From positions 558,001-622,000 of the forward strand of contig NZ_JAKCFB010000001.1 of assembly GCF_024198235.1 (NCBI RefSeq): a stretch of DNA of 64,000 nucleotides, written 5' to 3'. Below, in pieces: positions 37,931-47,322 of the stretch. This DNA comes from Myxococcus dinghuensis (GTDB lineage Bacteria; Myxococcota; Myxococcia; Myxococcales; Myxococcaceae). The number at the start of each line of letters is the position of its first letter. Position 1 is the stretch's first letter. The translations under genes and the position numbers were made by a program. The notes below the pieces were generated by a model, which ran no database searches, was not told the DNA's origin, and saw only the letters and a program-made list of their open reading frames with translations.

Positions 37931-39187
37931 CTAGCGGATGGCCGAATTCACCTGGAGGATCGGCATCAGGATGGAGAGCGCGACGAATGCAATCACCGCG
38001 CCCATGGCCACGATGAGCAACGGCTCCAGGAGGGACGTCAGCGCGCCGATGCGCACGTTCACCTGCGTCTCGTAGTTGTCCGCGACGTTGGTGAGCATGT
38101 CCTCCAACTGGCCGGAGCGCTCGCCGATGGCGACCATGTGGTACACCAGCGGCGGGAATTCCCCGGAGCGCTTGAGGGGCGCGGCGATGCTCTCGCCCTC
38201 GCGGATGGAGTCCCGGGCGTTCTCCACCACGGCCGCCAGGACGCTGTTGGTCATGATGGCCTTGACGATGTCCATGGCGGCCAGCAGCGGGACGCCGCTC
38301 TTGAGCAGCGTGGAGAGCGTGCGGGCGAAGCGGGAGATGGCCAAGAGGCGCACCAGGCTGCCGATGACGGGCGCCTTGAGGGTGAAGCGGTCCCACTTCG
38401 GCTTGCCCTTGGCGCTCTTGGTCCAGCGCACGAACAGCCACGCGCCCAGCGCCATCATCGGGACGACGATGAACCACCAGTTCTGGAAGAAGTTGCTGGA
38501 GGCGATGAGCAGCCGCGTGTTGAGCGGCAGGGTCTGCTTCATCGTCTCGAAGATCTTCGTCACCTTCGGCACCACGAAGACCATGAGGGCCACGAGGATG
38601 CCGCCGCCCACCACCATCATGATGGCGGGGTAGAGCATGGTGCTGAGGATCTTCTGCTGCAGCCGCGCCTGGTTCTCCGTGAAGTCCGCCAGGCGGGTGA
38701 GCACCGCGTCGAGCGCGCCGGAGGCCTCGCCCGCGCGCACCATGTTCACGTAGATGGCGGGGAAGATCTTCGGATGCTGGCCCATGGCGTCCGCGAGCGA
38801 CGAGCCCTCGTTGACGCGCTGCTTGATGTCGGACAGGGCGCGCTTGAAGCGCTCCTTCTCCACCTGGTCGACCAGGGCGGAGAGCGACTCGACGAGCGTG
38901 ACGCCCGCGCCCAGCAGGGTGGAGAGCTGCCGGGTGAAGATGGCGACGTCGTCGGTGTTGACGCGGCCGCGGCCCAGCTTGCGCAGGTCGATGTCGCGCG
39001 CCACCAGTGCCGCGTTGGCGCCCTTGGTGACCGCGCCCCGGCTGCCCTCGGCCTGCGCCAGCACGTCCGTGAGGAAGATGCCGTCGGCGCGCAGCTTGGA
39101 GCGCAGCGTCTTGGGCGAGTCCGCCTCGAGCAGGCCCTTGACCTGCTTCCCGGCGGCGTTGAGGCCTCTGTACTCGAAGACCGGCAT
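37931..39187 (-). CDS. gspF: Type II secretion inner-membrane protein GspF
   Basis: The 418-residue protein begins MPVFEYRGLNAAGKQVKG, the classic GspF/PilC opening, and has two repeated GspF domains: 'FTRQLSTLLGAGVTLVESLS' and 'FARTLSTLLKSGVPLLAAMD'. Three membrane segments are visible (about 170-190, 220-240 and 385-405). GspF is the polytopic centre of the assembly platform and contacts the GspE ATPase. It lies 40 bp after gspE. Confidence 0.94.
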   Translation of the reverse strand: MPVFEYRGLNAAGKQVKGLLEADSPKTLRSKLRADGIFLTDVLAQAEGSRGAVTKGANAALVARDIDLRKLGRGRVNTDDVAIFTRQLSTLLGAGVTLVESLSALVDQVEKERFKRALSDIKQRVNEGSSLADAMGQHPKIFPAIYVNMVRAGEASGALDAVLTRLADFTENQARLQQKILSTMLYPAIMMVVGGGILVALMVFVVPKVTKIFETMKQTLPLNTRLLIASSNFFQNWWFIVVPMMALGAWLFVRWTKSAKGKPKWDRFTLKAPVIGSLVRLLAISRFARTLSTLLKSGVPLLAAMDIVKAIMTNSVLAAVVENARDSIREGESIAAPLKRSGEFPPLVYHMVAIGERSGQLEDMLTNVADNYETQVNVRIGALTSLLEPLLIVAMGAVIAFVALSILMPILQVNSAIR

Positions 39188-39227
39188 GGCTCGATGACCC
39201 CGGCCCCTCCCAGGGAGGAGCGAACGG

Positions 39228-41042
39228 TTACATGTCCTCCTGGGTGATGCTCAGGACCTCGGCGATGGTCGTCTCGCCCAGGGAGATCTTGCGCGCGCCG
39301 TCCTCGAGCAAGATCGTCATCCCCTTGGCCATGGCGGACTTCTTGATGGTGGAGGCGTCCACGTTCTTGAGCACCAGCTGGCGGACGTCGTCGTCCACCG
39401 GCAGGAACTCGTAGATGCCCGTGCGGCCGCGGTAGCCGTTGCGGTTGCACGACGGGCAGCCCGTCGCCTTGTAGATGCGCAGGGTGCCGTAGCGCTGCTT
39501 GAACGACGCGCGCGTGTGGCTGAGCTCCTTGAGCTCCGCGTCCGTGGGCTCGTAGGCCAGCCGGCAGTCCGGGCACACCCGGCGCACCAGGCGCTGGGCG
39601 AGGATGCCGGTGAGCGACGAGGCCACGAGGAAGGGCTCCACGCCCATGTCCACCAGACGGGTCACGGCGCCCGCGGCGTCGTTGGTGTGCACCGTGGAGA
39701 GCACCAGGTGGCCCGTCAGCGACGCCTGGATGGCGATTTCCGCCGTCTCCTTGTCGCGGATCTCACCCACCATGATGACGTCCGGGTCCTGGCGGAGGAA
39801 GGCGCGCAGGCCCTGGGCGAAGGTGAGGTCGATCTTCGGGTTGATGGCCATCTGGCCAATGCCCTTGAGCTGGTACTCGACCGGGTCCTCGACGGTGAGG
39901 ATGTTGAGGTCCGGGGTGTTGATCTTCGACAGCGCGCCGTAGAGCGTCGTCGTCTTGCCGGAGCCCGTGGGGCCGGTGACGAGGACGATGCCGTGCGAGC
40001 GCTTGATGACGCTCTCCATCGAGTTGAGCGTCTGCTGGCTCATGCCGATCTCCGCCAGGTCCAGCAGCGTGGCGGACTTGTCCAACAGACGCATGACGAT
40101 GCGCTCCCCGTTGGTGACGGGGATGGTGGACAGACGGATGTCGATGTCGCGGCCCGCCAGCTTGATGCGGATGCGGCCGTCCTGCGGCAGGCGCTTCTCG
40201 GCGATGTTCAACTGCCCCATCACCTTCACGCGGCTGACGATGGCGTTCTGGTAGCGCTTGGGCGGCTTGATGACCTCCTGGAGCACGCCGTCCACGCGGA
40301 AGCGCACCAGGAGCTCGCGCTCCATGGGCTCGATGTGGATGTCGCTCGCGCGCTCCTTGGCGGCGCGGAAGAGCACGGAGTTGACCAGCCGGATGACCGG
40401 CGCCTCGTCGTCCACGTCGAGCAGGTCCTGGGGCTCGTCCAGCTCGTGGGCGATGCTGTCCAGGTCCTGCGTCTCCATCTCGTCCACGAGCTGCTCGGCC
40501 TCGTTGACGGAGCGGTCGTAGACGCTGTTGATGGCGTCGACGATGGTGGACTCCAGCGCGAGCCGGGGGCTGATGCTCTGCCCCAGCAGGAGCCGCGTGT
40601 GGTCCAGGGCGGAGGTGTCCAGCGGATCCGCCACCGCCACGACGACGGAGTCCCCCTCCATGGACAGGGGCAGCACGTGCGCCTGCTTGGCGAAGTTGAT
40701 GGGGATGCGCTTGACCAGGTCCGCGTCGACTTCCTCGGTGAAGATGCGCGCCAGGTAGGGCAGGTCGAGCTGGTGCCCGAGCGCCTTGGCGACGTCCTCG
40801 GCGCTGACCGCCTTGATCCCCACGAGCACCTCGCCGATGCGCCCGCCCTTCTCCTGCTGGGCGGCGAGCCCCTCCTGGAGCTTCTCCTCGGTGAGCGAGG
40901 GGACGATGGCGCGCAGGATCTCCCCCAGCGGCCTTCCACACAGGAAGGCCTGGCCGTGGGAGACGAGCTGGGTGGCGTCGTTCCGGACGGGGGCCGCGTC
41001 GGGCGAGGCGGCGGTGAGGGTGGGGTCGGCGGTCACGTTCAT
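39228..41042 (-). CDS. gspE: Type II secretion ATPase GspE
   Basis: The 604-residue cytoplasmic ATPase has an N1E/MshEN-type N-terminal region (GIKAVSAEDVAKALGHQLDL), then a hexameric ATPase core. Walker A is GPTGSGKTTTLYGAL with Lys363, followed by ILTVEDPVEYQL (Asp box), GLRAFLRQDPDVIMVGEIRD (Walker B) and TGHLVLSTVHTND (His box). A four-cysteine zinc module (CPDC, CPSC) lies near 490-540. The ATG overlaps the gspD stop (ATGA). It powers pseudopilus assembly. Confidence 0.95.
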   Translation of the reverse strand: MNVTADPTLTAASPDAAPVRNDATQLVSHGQAFLCGRPLGEILRAIVPSLTEEKLQEGLAAQQEKGGRIGEVLVGIKAVSAEDVAKALGHQLDLPYLARIFTEEVDADLVKRIPINFAKQAHVLPLSMEGDSVVVAVADPLDTSALDHTRLLLGQSISPRLALESTIVDAINSVYDRSVNEAEQLVDEMETQDLDSIAHELDEPQDLLDVDDEAPVIRLVNSVLFRAAKERASDIHIEPMERELLVRFRVDGVLQEVIKPPKRYQNAIVSRVKVMGQLNIAEKRLPQDGRIRIKLAGRDIDIRLSTIPVTNGERIVMRLLDKSATLLDLAEIGMSQQTLNSMESVIKRSHGIVLVTGPTGSGKTTTLYGALSKINTPDLNILTVEDPVEYQLKGIGQMAINPKIDLTFAQGLRAFLRQDPDVIMVGEIRDKETAEIAIQASLTGHLVLSTVHTNDAAGAVTRLVDMGVEPFLVASSLTGILAQRLVRRVCPDCRLAYEPTDAELKELSHTRASFKQRYGTLRIYKATGCPSCNRNGYRGRTGIYEFLPVDDDVRQLVLKNVDASTIKKSAMAKGMTILLEDGARKISLGETTIAEVLSITQEDM

Positions 41043-43621
41043 GGGCTCTGGTTCCCCGACTCGGGCTGGATACGCAGGCGCTCGGGCGAGGCGTCCGGAG
41101 AAGACTCCGGCGCGGGTGCCGTGGGCGCCGGCGGGGTCCCGGTCGCGGGGGTGGACTCTTGTGAACCCGCCGGCGGCGGCGCGACTTCCCTCACCGCGGG
41201 CTCACGCGGCGTGGCGGCCGGGGGCTGCGAGGACGGGGCGGGGGAGGCGCGGCCGGACGACGGGCCGATGACCCGCTCGCCCTGCACGCCGGGGCCGCCG
41301 TTCTCCACGCGCTGGCGCTCGCGCAGCACCGCCTGGTTCATGCGCGACAGCGGACCGGGCTTGCGGCTGAAGTCCACCGCCACGTCGTGGCCCGGCACCT
41401 GGCCGTAGAACTGCTCCACGAACTGCTGCCGCTCCTTCATCTTGCGCTCGAAGATGATGCGGAAGTCCTCCGGGCCCCGGATGATGTACGGCGTCAGGAA
41501 GAGCAGCAGGTTGGTCTTCGTCTTGCGGCGCGAGGTGTCGCGGAAGAAGTTCCCGATGATGGGGATGTCACCCAGGATGGGCACCTTGTTGACGGACTCG
41601 ATGGTGCGGTCCTGCATGATGCCACCCAGCACCACCGTCTCCTGGTCCTTGGCGATGACCGTCGTCTTCGCGCTGCGCTTGCTGGTGGTGGGGCCGAGCA
41701 CCGGGTCGTTGGAGGCGATCTCCTCCGTCTGCTCGGTGATGACCATGCGGATGTAGTCGCTGTCGTTGATCTGCGGCTTGACCGTCAGCTTCAGCTCCAC
41801 GTTCTGGCGCTGGATGGGGGCGTACAGCGAACCCAGGCCGCCCAGGCTCCCGAGGATGGAGGTGTTCAGGCCGCCGGTGGTGCCGGTGCCGCCCACGCTG
41901 GAGCCGAGCGACGAGGGGTTGAAGCCGGACTGGAAGGGCACGTTCTGGCCCACCGTGATTTCGGCCTCCTCGTTGTCGCTGGTGAGGATGTGCGGCGTGG
42001 AGAGCACGTTCACGTCGGAGCTCTGCTGCATCGCGTGGAGCACCACGCCGAAGGCGGGGATGTCCAGGCCCAGCTTCTCCAGCGCGGGGATGACGGGGCC
42101 CTGGAGGCCGGCGAGGAAGCCGCCGAACTGCGCCAGGTTGCCCAGGCTCAGCGACGGGGGCAGGCCGGAGCCTCCGTTGTTGGTGCCCACGAGGCCGGGC
42201 ACCGGACCCTCGCTGGAGTTGAGCGAGAAGCCGCTGTGCACGTTGACGCCGAACTCGGCGTTGCGGTCCAGGTTCACCTCCATGATGACGGCCTCCACGA
42301 ACACCTGGCGGCGGGGCGCGTCGAGCTGCTGGATGACCTGGACGATGTTCTTGTAGTCCGCCTGGCTGGCGACGATGACCAGCGAGTTGGTGCCCTTGTC
42401 GGCGGAGATCTTCACCTCGCCGCTGAACAGCTCCGCGGCCTGGGTGCCGCCGGCGGGGCGCGGCACGCCCGGGGGCACGTTGGGGGCGCCGCCCGCGCGC
42501 GGGCGGTTGGCGGTGCCCTGCGCCAGCGACTGGAGCGTGCTGGCCAGCTCCTCCGCGTTGGCGTTCTCCAGGTAGTAGACGTTGATGCGCCCGCTCGTGC
42601 CGGAGGGGATGTCGATCTGCGCGACGATGTCCTGGATGCGGTCGAACGCGGCGGGGCTGGCGACGATGATGAGCTTGTTGGTGCGCTCGTCCGGGATGAT
42701 CTGCGACAGCGTCACCGGGCCGCTCGAGGACTCCGGACCGCCGGACGCGACCTGCGCGGCCTCGCTACCGGGGACGCCGGGGGTGGGCGTGCCGCCCTGG
42801 GTGAAGGTGCCGGGGCGCTGGCCGGGGCGCGAGCCCTTGGACTCGAACAGGCGCTGCACCGTGTTGGCGATCTCCTGGGCGGAGGCGTACTGCACCTGGA
42901 TGACACGCAGCTCGTCGCTGGCGGCGCGCGTGTCGAGCTGGTCGATGAGGCGCTCCAGGCGGTGGATGTTGGAGCCCACGTCGTTGACGATGATGGTGTC
43001 CGGCGGGTACGGGATGGTGTCGCCGTCCTTGGACACCAGCTGCTGCAGCACGCCGCGCAGCGGCTCCACCTCCACGTTGCGGATGCGGAACAGCTTGGTC
43101 ACCATCTGCTCGTTGGTGGTGTAGGGCTGGCCCGGCTCGGTGATCGTCGGGATGGGGTTCTGCTTCGCCGAGCGCTTGTCGACGATCTTCATGAAGCGGC
43201 CGTACTGGTAGACGGCGAGCCCGTTGGCGTCGAGCGAGGCGAGGAACGCGGAGTAGAACGCGTCCGCGTCCACCTCCACGCGGCCGTTCTCCGGGCCGAT
43301 GATGGAGATCTTCCCGCGCACGTTCTCCGGGAGGATGAACGTGCGGCACGTGGCGTCCGCCACCGTCTGGACGAGCTTCTCGATCTCCACCTTGTCGAAG
43401 TAGATGCCGTAGCGCGCGTTGCGACGGGCCTCCTCGCAGGTGGGCGTGCGGCGCGGGCCCTGGTTGGCTTCCTCGACGGAGCCGGCGGGCGGAGACGAAG
43501 GGGTGATGGTCCGCTCACCCGGCGTCGCGGAGGAGCCGGGCGGAGGGGGGCGGCGCTGGGCCTGCGCGGGGACGGCGAGCGCGAGGCACAGGCAGAGCAT
43601 CCAGGACGGGAGCGTCTTCAT
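41039..43621 (-). CDS. gspD: Type II secretion outer-membrane secretin GspD
   Basis: The 860-residue secretin has a signal peptide (MKTLPSWMLCLCLALAVPAQAQ), N0 to N3 domains (VQTVADATCRTFILPENVRG; PDTIIVNDVGSNIHRLERLI; DERTNKLIIVASPAAFDRIQ; GTNSLVIVASQADYKNIVQV), and a C-terminal secretin core (VFVEAVIMEVNLDRNAEFGV, VLSTPHILTSDNEEAEITVG, VVLGGIMQDR, LLLFLTPYII). It forms the outer-membrane channel. N-domain linkers are Gly/Pro-rich, and the C-terminal 120 residues form a Pro/Ala/Glu-rich tail beyond the core. No pilotin gene is recognised nearby. gspC ends 23 bp upstream. Confidence 0.95.
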   Translation of the reverse strand: MKTLPSWMLCLCLALAVPAQAQRRPPPPGSSATPGERTITPSSPPAGSVEEANQGPRRTPTCEEARRNARYGIYFDKVEIEKLVQTVADATCRTFILPENVRGKISIIGPENGRVEVDADAFYSAFLASLDANGLAVYQYGRFMKIVDKRSAKQNPIPTITEPGQPYTTNEQMVTKLFRIRNVEVEPLRGVLQQLVSKDGDTIPYPPDTIIVNDVGSNIHRLERLIDQLDTRAASDELRVIQVQYASAQEIANTVQRLFESKGSRPGQRPGTFTQGGTPTPGVPGSEAAQVASGGPESSSGPVTLSQIIPDERTNKLIIVASPAAFDRIQDIVAQIDIPSGTSGRINVYYLENANAEELASTLQSLAQGTANRPRAGGAPNVPPGVPRPAGGTQAAELFSGEVKISADKGTNSLVIVASQADYKNIVQVIQQLDAPRRQVFVEAVIMEVNLDRNAEFGVNVHSGFSLNSSEGPVPGLVGTNNGGSGLPPSLSLGNLAQFGGFLAGLQGPVIPALEKLGLDIPAFGVVLHAMQQSSDVNVLSTPHILTSDNEEAEITVGQNVPFQSGFNPSSLGSSVGGTGTTGGLNTSILGSLGGLGSLYAPIQRQNVELKLTVKPQINDSDYIRMVITEQTEEIASNDPVLGPTTSKRSAKTTVIAKDQETVVLGGIMQDRTIESVNKVPILGDIPIIGNFFRDTSRRKTKTNLLLFLTPYIIRGPEDFRIIFERKMKERQQFVEQFYGQVPGHDVAVDFSRKPGPLSRMNQAVLRERQRVENGGPGVQGERVIGPSSGRASPAPSSQPPAATPREPAVREVAPPPAGSQESTPATGTPPAPTAPAPESSPDASPERLRIQPESGNQSP

Positions 43622-43644
43622 GGAGGAGCGGGCGCGACGTGGGG

Positions 43645-44556
43645 TTAGCGAACGTTGTAGGACTTGCGGATCGGCGCTCCGTTGCGCTCGATCTCGATTT
43701 CGATGCGGGAGGCGTCCTTCATCTTGGAATAGACCTCGAGCGCCTTCTCCGGGCTGTTGAGGTCGAAGCCGTTGATGCGGCGGATGACGTCGCCGTTCTG
43801 GACGCCGATCTTCGAGTAGATGGAATCCGGGCGGATGGAGAAGAGCTTGAAGCCCACGGCCTGGCCGTCCTTGAAGGCGGGGACGATGCGCGCCTGCATG
43901 GCCACGTCGTTGAGGTTGTTGAGCGTCTTGTCGATCTCCGCTCGCGGAACCTCGTACTCGTTGTCACTGACGGCGCGGATGCCGCTGCCGTTGCCCGGTG
44001 GCGCCGTGTTGGCCTGCGCCACCGGCGGCGTGGGCGGCGTATACGCCTGGGCGCCGTCACCCGGCTGCCCGTCGATGAACTCGCGGCGGCCGTTGTTGAG
44101 CACGATGACCCGCTCGCGCTCGATGGACTCGATGGTGGCACCCTGGATGTTGTTGCCCACCATGTACGTCTGCGAGCGCTGGGTCACCATGTCCTGGATG
44201 GAGGCGAAGGACCAGTCGGGGTTGCCGGCCACCAGCGTGCCGAGCAGCTTCACCCGCAGGCCACTCTTCACCGGCGCGGCGTTGGGGTCGACGGTGGGCG
44301 TCGTCGGCTCCCTCACCGCGACCTCGGGCTCCGGAATCTTGATGCCCGTCAGCCGCGACAGCTCATGCATGTCCGGCAGCGCCCCCGCCTGCTCGTTGCG
44401 GGGGTTGGTGGGCGCGCGGGCCGCCGTCCCGGCGCTGGGCACCGGGGAGATGGAGGATTCGACGAACAGGTTCACCGTCTTCGCCGCCAGCAGCGCGACG
44501 AGGAGGATGAACAGCAGGCTCACCGTCCAGAAGTATTTGCGAAAGAAGGTTTCCAT
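43645..44556 (-). CDS. gspC: Type II secretion inner-membrane protein GspC
   Basis: The 303-residue product is the first gene of the operon. The start at 44556 (METFFRKYFWTVSL) has GGAAG 6 nt upstream; an in-frame ATG at 44568 is possible. Any start further upstream lies before the predicted transcript start of the sigma54 promoter. A membrane helix (LLFILLVALLAAKTVNLFV) precedes the homology region (VKLLGTLVAGNPDWSFASIQ), a Pro-rich linker and a C-terminal PDZ domain (FKLFSIRPDSIYSKIGVQNG, then INGFDLNSPEKAL). GspC links the inner platform to the secretin and helps select substrates. Confidence 0.9.
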   Translation of the reverse strand: METFFRKYFWTVSLLFILLVALLAAKTVNLFVESSISPVPSAGTAARAPTNPRNEQAGALPDMHELSRLTGIKIPEPEVAVREPTTPTVDPNAAPVKSGLRVKLLGTLVAGNPDWSFASIQDMVTQRSQTYMVGNNIQGATIESIERERVIVLNNGRREFIDGQPGDGAQAYTPPTPPVAQANTAPPGNGSGIRAVSDNEYEVPRAEIDKTLNNLNDVAMQARIVPAFKDGQAVGFKLFSIRPDSIYSKIGVQNGDVIRRINGFDLNSPEKALEVYSKMKDASRIEIEIERNGAPIRKSYNVR

Positions 44557-44590
44557 CCACGCTTCCATGAAGAAAGCCGGGCCCGGGTGG

Positions 44591-44606
44591 AGCAAGGCAG
44601 GTGCCA
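44591..44606 (-). promoter_or_regulatory. Near-consensus sigma54 promoter of the T2SS operon
   Basis: The minus strand reads TGGCACCTGCCTTGCT against the consensus TGGCACG-N4-TTGCW: one mismatch outside the invariant GG and GC, which are 10 bp apart as required. The -12 pair lies at 44593-44592, so transcription should begin near 44581, about 25 nt before the gspC ATG at 44556. Confidence 0.8.
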
Positions 44607-44657
44607 CCGGCCGGGACAGGCAGGCCATCCTTGGGGGACGGCCAAGCACTCGAAATT

Positions 44658-44667
44658 ATTCCGGAAT
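44658..44667. promoter_or_regulatory. Candidate upstream activator site 1
   Basis: ATTCCGGAAT is a perfect 10-bp palindrome about 52 bp upstream of the -24 element of the gspC promoter. Its position would suit an enhancer-binding protein, but a 10-bp palindrome may arise by chance. Confidence 0.3.
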
Positions 44668-44711
44668 GAGGGACGGCGGCGGGCAGGGGAGCAGGGGGCG
44701 CCGGCGCGTGG

Positions 44712-44722
44712 GACAAATTGTC
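44712..44722. promoter_or_regulatory. Candidate upstream activator site 2
   Basis: GACAA-A-TTGTC is a perfect 11-bp inverted repeat about 106 bp upstream of the -24 element, in an AT-richer patch. That is a typical distance for an NtrC-family enhancer site. Confidence 0.4.
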
Positions 44723-44753
44723 AAAGCCGGGCGGGGGCTTTTGTGACGCCCTG

Positions 44754-46145
<1,392 letters not shown>

Positions 46146-46176
46146 GGTGGGGGACGCCTCTTGCAATCCCCGGGCC

Positions 46177-47193
46177 TCACGCGTGCTCCTCGTCACCGTC
46201 GGCGGGGCCGCCGCCCATACGGCCGATGTCCTCGCGTTTGACGGCGTCGACGTTGAACGTGTGGACGCTGGCGAGCATGCGCTCGACGGTGGCGTCGAAG
46301 TCGGGTTTGCCGCCGTCCTTGCGGAAGCGCAGGAAGTTGACGCGGGCGACGACGAAGTTCTTGAGGTAGGGGCTCTGCAGGCCGCGCGCCTTGAGGGCGT
46401 CGACGACGGAGACGACGGCGTCGTCCAGCTCCAGCAGCTTGTCCGCGCGGGCCTCGCGCAGGGGCAGGGCCTGGGCGAGCGGCAGGTCGAGGAAGCCCTC
46501 CACCACCTTGACGAAGGGGTGGTAGGCGCCGGCGGAGAAGCGGGGGCGCTTCTCGTAGGCGGCGCCCAGGGTGATGAAGGCGGGCTCCTCGAAGAGGTGG
46601 GCGAAGCCCGTCTCCGCGCCCTCGCGCCGGGCGCCGACGAGGTCCCGGTACATGCGCACCACCTCCAGCGAGCGCTCCTTGAGGTTGTGGGCCTTCTCCG
46701 TGTTGAGGGCGAGGATTTGATAGGCCACGTCCTCGTCCGGCAGCAGCAGCGCGACGATGGACTTGGCGCCCAGCAGCTTGCTGGCGTGCAGCCGGTGGTT
46801 GCCGTTGGGCGTCCAGTAGCGCCCCTCCTTGCGCACGGCGATGACGGGGTCGAGGAAGCGGTCCAACCGCTCCATGGCGCTGGCCAGCCGCTTCACGTGC
46901 GGCTCGGACAAGTCCCGCTGGTAGGGGGTGGGCTCCACCTTGTCGATGGGCAGCACCGCCAGGACGACGGGGTGGCCGCCCAGGGGCTCGCGGTAGACGC
47001 CCAGCACCTCGCCGCCGTCGCCGCGGATGCCCTCGAGGATGTCCGTGGGGTACTCCACCGAGTCGCTGGCCACGTCGGCCGGGGTGAGTCCCCGCGACTT
47101 GGGTTCGGCCTTCTTGCGGCGGGGCTTGCGCGGCGTGGCCGACTTCGCCCTCGGCTTCTTCGCGGCCGTCTTTCGTGCGGACTTGGCTGCCAT
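46177..47193 (-). CDS. ParB/sulfiredoxin-fold protein with basic N-terminus
   Basis: The 338-residue protein has a Lys/Arg/Ala-rich N-terminus (about 1-35), then a ParB/Srx-type N-terminal domain: VLPIDKVEPTPYQRDLSEPH, LDPVIAVRKEGRYWTPNGNH and RLHASKLLGAKSIVALLLPD. The usual GERR motif reads GNHRLHA. The C-terminal half is helical and shows no HTH like that of a partition ParB; no parA neighbour exists. Proteins of this kind act as CTPase-like switches, nucleases or regulators. It overlaps the frame upstream of the NtrC regulator and ends 31 bp before it, so the two are probably co-transcribed. Confidence 0.8.
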   Translation of the reverse strand: MAAKSARKTAAKKPRAKSATPRKPRRKKAEPKSRGLTPADVASDSVEYPTDILEGIRGDGGEVLGVYREPLGGHPVVLAVLPIDKVEPTPYQRDLSEPHVKRLASAMERLDRFLDPVIAVRKEGRYWTPNGNHRLHASKLLGAKSIVALLLPDEDVAYQILALNTEKAHNLKERSLEVVRMYRDLVGARREGAETGFAHLFEEPAFITLGAAYEKRPRFSAGAYHPFVKVVEGFLDLPLAQALPLREARADKLLELDDAVVSVVDALKARGLQSPYLKNFVVARVNFLRFRKDGGKPDFDATVERMLASVHTFNVDAVKREDIGRMGGGPADGDEEHA

Positions 47194-47258
47194 GGCGGTA
47201 CGCCCTCCTCGACCTGCGGAATCGACGACAGGGGTGTAGCCGGAGGCCCTGACACGCG

Positions 47259-47278
47259 GCCTCCCCCTGGGGGGAGGC
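47259..47278 (-). terminator. Terminator after pmbA
   Basis: GCCTCCCC-CTGG-GGGGAGGC is a perfect 8-bp stem with a 4-nt loop, 45 nt past the pmbA stop and before the ParB-like gene. It separates tldD-pmbA from the ParB-NtrC unit. Confidence 0.6.
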
Positions 47279-47322
47279 GTCCCCCGCGCCCGCCTCAGGC
47301 TAGGAGGGCGCGAGGGGTGGGG

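Noticed and set aside
44557..44649. A longer GspC start at 44649
   Set aside because: It would begin upstream of the predicted sigma54 transcript start and adds residues unlike any GspC; ATG 44556 has GGAAG upstream.
46146..46196. GTG 46196 as start of the NtrC regulator
   Set aside because: It lies inside the upstream ParB-like gene and adds 17 residues before the receiver domain; ATG 46145 directly precedes the first receiver strand.
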